Source of the DNA: Solirubrobacterales bacterium
GTDB taxonomy: Bacteria > Actinomycetota > Thermoleophilia > Solirubrobacterales > Solirubrobacteraceae
Assembly: GCA_003134675.1 (NCBI GenBank)
Contig: PLBZ01000061.1
Coordinates: 1 to 8,968, forward strand
Direction of reading: 5' to 3'
DNA length: 8,968 nucleotides
Every line of letters begins with the position of its first letter. The first letter of the stretch is position 1. The notes under the pieces are model-generated. The model saw only the letters and a list, made by a program, of their open reading frames with translations, searched no databases and was not told where the DNA came from. Of this stretch, positions 1-4,776 are shown one piece after another. The translations under genes were made by a program, and so were the position numbers.

Positions 1-221
1 CGCACGGCGTGAATCCCGAAGGCCCTCCATCGGGTCCACCGCCGATTCCGCTCGTCAACGTCGGCCCCATCGGTTTTGACGAGCCCGGCGACTCGGTTGT
101 CATCAATCCGAAGGGACACGGCGGTCCTGTGACGTTCAAGGTCACCGCACCCGCCGGGACGACCCTGAACTTCATGTGCGTCATCCATCCGTGGATGCAG
201 GGGCGCATCCTGGTCAAGTAG
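1..221 (+). CDS. Cupredoxin-domain (type 1 copper) protein, C-terminal part
   Basis: The 5' end lies outside the window; the open frame enters at the CAC codon at position 3 and stops at TAG 219-221, leaving about 72 residues. The end of the protein reads Cys-Val-Ile-His-Pro-Trp-Met followed by QGRILVK. This is the C-x2-H-x2-M ligand loop of plastocyanin/azurin-type cupredoxins, which normally bind one type 1 copper and carry electrons outside the cytoplasmic membrane. The Cys codon is at 177-179. The first copper ligand in such proteins is a His far upstream; the His at 3-5, in His-Gly-Val-Asn, is a candidate. A GTG at 9-11 could be read as a start but would remove much of the beta-barrel, so I treat the gene as truncated by the window edge. 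Any signal peptide or lipobox would be upstream and unseen. The family call is strong; the redox partner is unknown. Confidence 0.82.
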   Translation, partial: HGVNPEGPPSGPPPIPLVNVGPIGFDEPGDSVVINPKGHGGPVTFKVTAPAGTTLNFMCVIHPWMQGRILVK

Positions 222-229
222 ACACTCAC

Positions 230-260
230 GGCGGCGTCCGTAGATGCTACGGGCGCCGCC
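230..260 (+). terminator. Strong hairpin, probable terminator of the cupredoxin gene
   Basis: Arms 230-243 and 247-260 pair over 14 bp with a single G-T wobble (237/253) and a 3-nt ATG loop, starting 8 nt after the cupredoxin stop codon. There is no T-tract after it, as in many terminator hairpins proposed for high-GC actinobacteria. Termination is inferred from structure and position. Confidence 0.6.
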
Positions 261-404
261 CTGTCGGGGCTGGGCAGAGCTCCGTCCGCGAAGCGACTCG
301 AACACGACATTCAGCGCCCGCTCGTGGTCTGTCTCAAGTCTGCGCTTCCTGTACTCGCCAGGACGCCGGGCCGTGCCGGTCGTCGCTTTAGCTCAGCAAG
401 GCTG

Positions 405-433
405 TCGACGTCCCGCGCCGGGGCGGGTATCAT
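405..433 (+). promoter_or_regulatory. Sigma-70-type promoter for the membrane-protein/channel operon
   Basis: The -10 box TATCAT (428-433) matches TATAAT at 5 of 6 positions. The -35 box TCGACG (405-410) matches TTGACA at 4 of 6, and the spacer is exactly 17 nt. Transcription would start near 440, about 28 nt before the ATG at 468, leaving room for the ribosome binding site at 454-460. Between the hairpin ending at 260 and this promoter (261-404) I see no convincing gene. Confidence 0.6.
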
Positions 434-453
434 TCCGACCCGGAGAGTTCTCT

Positions 454-460
454 GGGAGGA
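454..460 (+). promoter_or_regulatory. Ribosome binding site that fixes the start at 468
   Basis: GGGAGGA lies 7 nt before ATG 468. The same frame is open further upstream (ATG at 324), but that extension is Arg/Ser-rich, lies partly upstream of the promoter, and has no comparable site. This is the clearest Shine-Dalgarno sequence in the window. Confidence 0.75.
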
Positions 461-467
461 AGACGGA

Positions 468-722
468 ATGAGCGAGGCCTTGCTGATCCCCCTGGCCGTA
501 GGGACGGGAGTCGTCGTAATCGTGGTCGCGATAGCAGTCGTGCTCGTGGTGCTCCTCGCGACCATGTCGATGCGTGGCCGTCAGATGCGTGGCGCGAAGG
601 GGCGTGATGAAACTCGGCATGATCTAGCCGCCGCACACGAGCGAGCGGAACGCGCAGAGCAAGATCGCGACATCGCGCAAGAGCAGGCTCGGCAGCGGGT
701 CGATCCAGAGCGCGACGATTGA
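468..722 (+). CDS. Small single-span membrane protein with charged helical tail
   Basis: The product is 84 residues. Residues 1-6 are a short N-terminus and residues 7-32 are an almost purely aliphatic membrane helix (runs of Val, Ile, Leu, Ala). A basic stretch follows (Arg36, Arg38, Arg41, Lys44, Arg46), which by the positive-inside rule places the tail in the cytoplasm. Residues 48-84 are rich in Ala, Glu, Arg and Gln with heptad-like spacing (AHERAERAEQDRDIAQEQAR), suggesting a coiled coil or amphipathic helix. The start is set by the ribosome binding site at 454-460. The stop codon is 3 nt before the ATG of the channel-like gene, so the two are almost certainly co-transcribed and probably translationally coupled. 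I do not recognise a named family. A role as an accessory or scaffolding subunit of the adjacent channel-like protein is inferred only from gene order and size. Confidence 0.75.
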   Translation: MSEALLIPLAVGTGVVVIVVAIAVVLVVLLATMSMRGRQMRGAKGRDETRHDLAAAHERAERAEQDRDIAQEQARQRVDPERDD

Positions 723-725
723 CCG

Positions 726-1109
726 ATGCTGCTTCGAGTGCTCGGGTCTGCTGCCCGTGAGTTTCGTGACGTCCTAGGTGCGGCGACGGCCACGCATCGT
801 CGGCTGCGCGACCACCTCGTCACGATCGCCGCGGCGACCGTCGGTATCGACCTGTTCTGCGCGATCGCGGCGTTCCTGCTCGAGCGCCACTCCCAGCAGA
901 CCGAGATCAAGACGCTCGGCAGCGCCGTTTTCTGGACGACGACTCAGCTGCTGACCGTCTCCTCACAAATGAAGAATCCGATCTCGGCGGGTGGACGAAT
1001 TCTCGACGTCTTCATGGAGATCTGGGCGATCACGGTAGTCGCCGCGCTGGCTGGCGCCTTCGGCAGCTTCCTGCAGAAGCGCGGGCAAGAGATGGACGCC
1101 AAGCGCTGA
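726..1109 (+). CDS. Two-helix K+-channel-like pore protein with non-canonical selectivity filter
   Basis: The product is 127 residues with the layout of a minimal 2TM channel. An amphipathic, Arg-rich N-terminus (1-30) leads to membrane helix 1 (about 31-52), a pore-helix-like segment (about 64-76, containing Phe69-Trp70-Thr-Thr-Thr), a filter-like turn (77-82) and membrane helix 2 (about 92-116), then a short charged tail. The order Trp ... Thr77-Val78 ... Pro85 ... Gly90-Arg91 lines up with the K+-channel P-loop pattern W-x(6)-T-V-G-Y-G-D ... P ... G-R. Here, however, the Gly-Tyr-Gly positions read Ser79-Ser80-Gln81, so ordinary K+ selectivity cannot be assumed. The polypeptide has no RCK/TrkA_N or voltage-sensor domain. 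The ATG at 726 follows the upstream stop by 3 nt and has no clear Shine-Dalgarno of its own, consistent with coupling. It could be a cation channel of altered selectivity or a pore-fold protein that no longer conducts. Confidence 0.7.
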   Translation: MLLRVLGSAAREFRDVLGAATATHRRLRDHLVTIAAATVGIDLFCAIAAFLLERHSQQTEIKTLGSAVFWTTTQLLTVSSQMKNPISAGGRILDVFMEIWAITVVAALAGAFGSFLQKRGQEMDAKR

Positions 1110-1175
1110 CCGGCGGCGTAGCCCTAGCAGTACGGCGTGCCGGACGTAGTGTTCATCGATGTGGAGAGCGGTCCG

Positions 1176-2501
1176 CTACCCCACAGCCCCCGGCCCCCCC
1201 GGCGCTGTAGCCGCAGCTGCGTTCACGAGCCCAGCCCCGTACAGGCGCGAGTCTCCGGGTCCGCCGAGCGGGCGTGCGGTCGCGCGTAGCCGCGCCACGA
1301 TCTGCGCGGGCGAGGGCCGCCGCCCGAGCACGCCGCTGGCGATGACCAGCGCGGCGGTCGCCGCGACGTGTGGAGAGGCCATCGAGGTGCCTTCGTAGCC
1401 GGAGGGGAAACCGAAGCGACGGGGCGAGGACCCGGTGAAGGTCATCTGATAGATGCCGTGGCCGGAGGGCTGTTCGGGGTGGCAGTTGGGGTCGCCGGGG
1501 AGGTCGGCGTCGGCGCCTCCGCCGGGGGCGACGAGCGTTAGTCCGGAACCGTCGTTTGAGTAGTTGGCCAGGCAACCGTGTTCGGTCGTGGCGCCGACGG
1601 CGACCACGTCGGGTGCGCGCGCGGGGTAGGCGATCGTGGCGTGGCCCTCGTTGCCGGCGGCGGCGATCACGACCACGCCGCGGCGGCGGGCGTAGCGCAT
1701 CGCTTCGATCAGCTCGGGGATGTCGGAAGAGGTGACTTCGCTCGAGAACTCGAGGCTGAGGTTGATCACGCGGGCGCCGTGACGGACGGCGAAGCGCACG
1801 CCTTCGGCGATCGTCGAGGCGTCACCTTCGCCCTGGCTGTTGAGCACGCGCACTGCCATCAGGCGCACGCCGTAGGCCAGGCCGGTGAGTCCATAGCCAT
1901 TGTTCGTGGACTCGGCGATCGTCCCGGCGACGAACGTGCCGTGGCCGTTGTGGTCGTTGGGGAAGGAGTTGTGGGCGACGAAGTCATAGCCGCGCACGAA
2001 TCCGTAAGGGTTGAAGTCGGGCGAGCGGCGAAAGCGCCCGCGGTTGGCGTAGGCGATGCCGGTGTCGAGCACCGCGACCACCACGCCGCGGCCGCCGGGG
2101 GCACCGTCGGCGGCGACGTTGGCCCACGCTTCGGGGGCGTTGACGCCGAAGGTCCCGAGGAAGTTCCACTGCAGCAGTTTCCAGTCGCCGGCCACGCCTG
2201 CGATGCCGGGGTCGTTGGGGATGAACTCGCCGGAGGCGTGGGCGCGGTAGTCGGGCACCGCCCACAGCACGTCACGGCGCCCGCGCAGGCGGGCGAGGGC
2301 GGTGGGGACGCTGATGCCGTTGGGGAGGTGCAGCAGCCGCGTGGCGGTGGCGTACTTGACGAGGACCTCGTTGGGCGCGTAGGCGGCGGGCCCGGCGGCG
2401 CAGGCGCGCGCGGGGATCAGCAGCACGAGGGCTAGTGCGGCGAGCGCGAGCGACCGGCGGGTGCGGGGATGAAGGGATGGATGGTGGGCGCGGGGGAGCA
2501 T
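1176..2501 (-). CDS. Secreted subtilisin-like serine protease (peptidase family S8)
   Basis: The product is 441 residues from the ATG at 2499-2501. Residues 1-36 form a signal peptide: a basic n-region with Thr-Arg-Arg-Ser-Leu (14-18), a hydrophobic core and a likely Ala-x-Ala site near 33-36. The twin Arg makes Tat export possible but not certain. Residues 41-90 resemble a short subtilase propeptide (YAPNEVLVKY ... AVPDYRAH). The catalytic domain has all the expected residues: Asp146 in VAVLDTGIA, His187 in NGHGTF, oxyanion Asn284 in AAGNEG, and Ser373 in GTSMASPH. The protein ends soon after the catalytic domain with no C-terminal anchor or repeats, so it is probably free or loosely wall-associated. 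The frame is open further upstream to 2693, but that would overlap tadA and bury the signal peptide, so the start at 2501 is preferred; its ribosome site is weak. The gene converges on the channel gene, with stops about 66 nt apart. Confidence 0.9.
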   Translation of the reverse strand: MLPRAHHPSLHPRTRRSLALAALALVLLIPARACAAGPAAYAPNEVLVKYATATRLLHLPNGISVPTALARLRGRRDVLWAVPDYRAHASGEFIPNDPGIAGVAGDWKLLQWNFLGTFGVNAPEAWANVAADGAPGGRGVVVAVLDTGIAYANRGRFRRSPDFNPYGFVRGYDFVAHNSFPNDHNGHGTFVAGTIAESTNNGYGLTGLAYGVRLMAVRVLNSQGEGDASTIAEGVRFAVRHGARVINLSLEFSSEVTSSDIPELIEAMRYARRRGVVVIAAAGNEGHATIAYPARAPDVVAVGATTEHGCLANYSNDGSGLTLVAPGGGADADLPGDPNCHPEQPSGHGIYQMTFTGSSPRRFGFPSGYEGTSMASPHVAATAALVIASGVLGRRPSPAQIVARLRATARPLGGPGDSRLYGAGLVNAAAATAPGGPGAVG

Positions 2502-2574
2502 GTCTTCGGTAATGATGATGTGCGTGGCCTGCTCGAGGCGCCATCCACTGTCGCAGAGGGCTCGGGTGAGACCT
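2502..2574. promoter_or_regulatory. Divergent control region between the protease and tadA
   Basis: These 73 nt separate two outward-facing starts and must hold, or closely flank, both promoters. It contains an ATG-rich, relatively AT-rich patch at 2508-2521 beside the protease start. On the tadA side a GGGTGAG at 2564-2570 can act as an extended Shine-Dalgarno for GTG 2575. I could not identify a convincing -35/-10 pair on either strand. Confidence 0.4.
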
Positions 2575-3045
2575 GTGAGCGAGCGCTCACGCGATGAGTA
2601 CTTCATGCGGCTGGCCCTGCGTGAGGCCGAGCGCGCGCTCGAGCACGAGGATGTGCCGATCGGCGCTGTGGTGGAGCGCGCTGGAGAGGTCATCGCGGTT
2701 GGTGCAAACGAGCGCGAGCTGCTGAAGGACCCGACGGCGCATGCCGAGATTCTCGCTCTGCGCGAGGCGGCGAGAGCGGGGGGCAGCTGGCGGGTGCTGG
2801 ACGCGACGCTGTACGTGACGCTCGAGCCCTGCGCGATGTGCGCTGGGGCGATCGTGCTCGCGCGCGTGCCGCGGGTGGTGTATGGCGCGAGCGATCCGAA
2901 GGCGGGTGCGGCGGGAAGCGTGCTCGACGTGCTCGGCGAGCCCCGCTTGAACCATCGTCCCGAAGTCGTGGGCGGATTGCTTGGGCAGGAGTGTGGGGAG
3001 CTGCTGAGTGAGTTCTTCGCCTCGCGGCGCGGCAGGATGATCTAG
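2575..3045 (+). CDS. tadA: tRNA-specific adenosine deaminase TadA
   Basis: TadA converts the wobble adenosine of tRNA-Arg(ACG) to inosine so that it can read several Arg codons. The product is 156 residues, normal for the family. It begins SERSRDEYFM and has the cytidine/deoxycytidylate deaminase fold signatures: His56-Ala-Glu58 (zinc ligand and proton shuttle) in DPTAHAEIL, and Pro85-Cys86-Ala-Met-Cys89 (two zinc ligands) in LEPCAMCAG. The downstream stretch RVVYGASDPKAGAAGS is also typical of TadA rather than free-base deaminases. I chose GTG 2575 because GGGTGAG lies just before it. GTG 2566, preceded by GAGGG, is an alternative adding three residues, and an ATG at 2500 gives an unlikely Cys/Met-rich extension. 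tRNA-Ser follows 19 nt after the stop and may be co-transcribed. Confidence 0.93.
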   Translation: MSERSRDEYFMRLALREAERALEHEDVPIGAVVERAGEVIAVGANERELLKDPTAHAEILALREAARAGGSWRVLDATLYVTLEPCAMCAGAIVLARVPRVVYGASDPKAGAAGSVLDVLGEPRLNHRPEVVGGLLGQECGELLSEFFASRRGRMI

Positions 3046-3064
3046 CCTTCCCGGGCGTCGCCCT

Positions 3065-3154
3065 GGAGGGGTGGCAGAGCGGTTGAATGCGGCGGTCTCG
3101 AAAACCGTTGTGCGTCTGATTGGCGTACCGAGAGTTCGAATCTCTCCCCCTCCG
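3065..3154 (+). tRNA. tRNA-Ser (anticodon CGA)
   Basis: The 90-nt cloverleaf can be drawn completely. The acceptor stem is 3065-3071 with 3147-3153 (7 Watson-Crick pairs) and the discriminator is G3154. The D arm has stem 3074-3076/3088-3090. The anticodon stem is 3092-3096/3104-3108, with loop CTCGAAA giving anticodon CGA at 3099-3101, reading UCG codons. A long class II variable arm (3110-3115/3123-3128) is diagnostic of Ser, Leu or Tyr tRNAs. The T stem is 3130-3134/3142-3146 with loop TTCGAAT. CCA is not encoded. It lies 19 nt after tadA. The spacer from here to the Fic stop (3155-3328) shows no gene I can support. Confidence 0.96.
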
Positions 3155-3328
3155 TAAACGTTCAAGGGCCTGGTTTTGCTGGCCAAAGTCACTGTGCCCG
3201 TCTTCACGAGCCGACACGCGTCTAGCGAACGGGCTGTGCCGCCGAGCGACGACGCGTGCCGAACAGCTCGAGGTCCCAACCAACAGATGCGATGCGTGTT
3301 CTGGGCCAGGTGTGTCTGCACGCCACAG

Positions 3329-4492
3329 CTAGAAAGCCGCGATGCCCTGGTCTACGGTGTCGTCAAACAGACGCAGATACGGCTCGTAGCGGAAGACGCG
3401 AGAGCGGCGTTGTCCCGTGGTCTCGGTGATGAGCCCGAGTTCCTCGAAGCGGCCGACGAGGCGGTTGGCGGTCGGGAACGTGACGCCGAGCTCGTCCGTG
3501 ACGAGGTTGACGTTCACGAGCGGTCGCTGGAACAGCAGCGAGAGCAACTTGAGGCCATTTGCCCCTGTCTCGGCGAGAACGAGAGTCCGATGGTTTTCGC
3601 GCAGCTCGAAGATCCGCTCGGTGGTGTCGGCGGCCTCTCGCGCAGTCTCTGCGACGCCCCGCAGGAAGAACCGGAGCCAGCCCTCCCAGTCGCCGTTGGT
3701 GCGGATGGCCATGAGGCGGTCGTAGTACTCGGCGCGATGGAGCTTCAGGTAGTAGCTCAGGTACAAGAGCGGGGCCCGTAGCGCGCCGCCATGGACGAGC
3801 AGGAACGTGATCAGTAGGCGCCCGACTCGTCCGTTGCCGTCGAGGTACGGGTGGATGCTCTCGAACTGGGCGTGGGCGAGGCCGGCGAGGATTAGAAGCG
3901 GTGGTGCGGGCTCGGTGTACAAGAACTGCTCGAGCGCATAGAGGGCCTCCTTCATCTCGGGTACCGGCGGCGGGACGAAGGTCGCCTGTTTCAGGGAGGC
4001 ACCTTTCGGTCCAATCCAGTTCTGGGTCCGGCGGAACTCGCCAGGTGTCGCACGCTCGCCGCGGCCGCCCCGCAGCAATTCGGCGTGGATCTCGCCGATC
4101 AGTCGAAGCGAGAGCGAAAGCTCGTGCAGCCGGGCCAACCCGTGGTTCATGGCAGCGACGTAGTTGACGATTTCTCCGACGTCGCCTCGATCCTGTGCAT
4201 CTGGCTCGAGCTCGACCTCAAGGAGGTCCTCAAGAGTGCTCTGGGTGCCCTCGATCTGGGAGCTCAGTACGGCCTCACGCCGCACGTACATCGCGACGAA
4301 GAACTCGGGGTCGGGGATGACCTTCACGACCCCGTCGAGGCGTCCGAGCGCAATGTCCGCGGCGGAAAGAAGGCTCAGCAGCTCGCCCTCGAGCGCGATT
4401 GGTGGATCGGGCGGCAGCGGTGCCGGCAGGAACGCGCGATAGTCGCTGGGCTGCGCGACGAAGGTGCCGGCTCGGTCTGGGTTCGGTGCCAT
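3329..4492 (-). CDS. Fic-domain AMPylator-type protein with N-terminal inhibitory motif and C-terminal winged helix
   Basis: The product is 387 residues. Residues about 30-120 are the Fic N-terminal domain carrying Ser77-Ser-Gln-Ile-Glu81-Gly82, which matches the inhibitory motif [S/T]xxxE[G/N] whose Glu blocks the ATP site in self-inhibited Fic proteins. The Fic core (about 125-285) holds the complete catalytic motif HPYLDGNGRVGR at 214-225, with catalytic His214, Mg-binding Asp218 and anion-hole GNGR. Known family chemistry is transfer of AMP to a hydroxyl of a target protein. Residues about 305-375 look like a winged helix (VNVNLVTDELGVTFPTANRLVGRFEELGLI), so DNA binding or autoregulation is plausible. 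No separate antitoxin gene is next to it, as expected when inhibition is built in. GC is somewhat lower than in its neighbours (two 60-nt lines counted at 63%), and the upstream DNA is much more AT-rich, hinting at separate acquisition. The ATG has no clear ribosome binding site. Confidence 0.92.
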   Translation of the reverse strand: MAPNPDRAGTFVAQPSDYRAFLPAPLPPDPPIALEGELLSLLSAADIALGRLDGVVKVIPDPEFFVAMYVRREAVLSSQIEGTQSTLEDLLEVELEPDAQDRGDVGEIVNYVAAMNHGLARLHELSLSLRLIGEIHAELLRGGRGERATPGEFRRTQNWIGPKGASLKQATFVPPPVPEMKEALYALEQFLYTEPAPPLLILAGLAHAQFESIHPYLDGNGRVGRLLITFLLVHGGALRAPLLYLSYYLKLHRAEYYDRLMAIRTNGDWEGWLRFFLRGVAETAREAADTTERIFELRENHRTLVLAETGANGLKLLSLLFQRPLVNVNLVTDELGVTFPTANRLVGRFEELGLITETTGQRRSRVFRYEPYLRLFDDTVDQGIAAF

Positions 4493-4517
4493 GGGCCAGG
4501 TCGCCCCGAAGTAGGAC

Positions 4518-4534
4518 GTTATTTACAAAATAGC
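4518..4534. promoter_or_regulatory. AT-rich palindrome, possible operator over the Fic promoter
   Basis: TATTT-ACA-AAATA (4520-4532) is a perfect 5-bp inverted repeat, extended by one wobble and one G-C pair to 4518-4534. Read on the minus strand it contains TATTTT (4532-4527), a TANNNT-type -10 box, about 35 nt before the Fic ATG. A second small dyad, CAAG-TT-CTTG, lies at 4536-4545. The site stands out from the GC-rich surroundings. Binding by the Fic protein's own winged helix is inference. Confidence 0.45.
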
Positions 4535-4681
4535 ACAAGTTCTTGAATAAAGACTCGGTCTGCGACTGGAAACTAACGCCCGCATTCATTGCCTCACACT
4601 CCCTGACCCTTATTTGCGCATCCGGCCCTCGATATCAATAACGCCCGGTCCGGCGGCGTCGAACAGAAGCGAGCTTGAATA

Positions 4682-4765
4682 GCGGCCGAGTGCGGGAGGC
4701 GTGCGGTCTCGAGAAGCAGTCGGGCATCTCCCGGACTCGGTTCCAGCGCCCGCGGCCCCCTCCGT
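4682..4765 (+). pseudogene. Degenerate tRNA-Ser-like relic
   Basis: This 84-nt stretch is colinear with the tRNA-Ser gene upstream. GCGGTCTCGA at 4703-4712 is identical to the anticodon-arm sequence 3092-3101, and CCCCCTCCGT at 4756-4765 is identical to the tRNA 3' end 3146-3155. The two identical blocks are 53 nt apart here and 54 nt apart in the tRNA. A GGCCGAG block at 4684-4690 sits at the exact position of the D-arm GGCAGAG (3073-3079). The section between the anticodon and the 3' end shows no convincing similarity, the 5' acceptor strand is absent and the anticodon stem does not pair, so it cannot be a working tRNA. It could mark the far end of an insertion that used tRNA-Ser, or a decayed second tRNA-Ser copy. 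A chance match cannot be fully excluded. Confidence 0.45.
4718..4737 (-). terminator. Weak hairpin downstream of the SNF2 gene
   Basis: 4718-4724 pairs with 4730-4737 around a 5-nt loop (7 bp with one bulged G at 4733), 39 nt after the SNF2 stop on the minus strand. No T-tract follows. It lies inside the tRNA-like relic, so it may be a by-product of that sequence. Confidence 0.3.
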
Positions 4766-4776
4766 TACAGCCATCC

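Noticed and set aside
1110..1143. Possible bidirectional terminator between the channel gene and the protease
   Set aside because: Only a 5-bp stem (CCGGC/GCCGG) with a loop of about 24 nt can be drawn, which is not convincing.
1578..2435. Plus-strand 285-codon frame opposite the protease
   Set aside because: It is composed of Gly/Val/Asp/His-rich low-information sequence and is the codon-position mirror of a GC-rich subtilase gene that has all catalytic motifs on the other strand.
2587..3321. Minus-strand 244-codon frame with peptide GGEIRTLGTPIRRTTVFE
   Set aside because: It is the antisense translation of tRNA-Ser plus tadA. Peptides of the GGEIRTL type are a familiar annotation artefact of tRNA-Ser genes.
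3176..3781. Plus-strand 201-codon frame after tRNA-Ser
   Set aside because: Most of it is antisense to the Fic C-terminal coding region; it has no ribosome site and no recognisable domain.
3329..4492. A two-gene Fic toxin-antitoxin pair
   Set aside because: No small antitoxin gene flanks the Fic gene; the inhibitory motif is within the same protein (residues 77-82).
4682..4765. A functional tRNA, including a selenocysteine tRNA
   Set aside because: The 5' acceptor strand is missing, the anticodon stem does not pair, and no T stem can be formed around TTCCAGC, so only a relic is supported.
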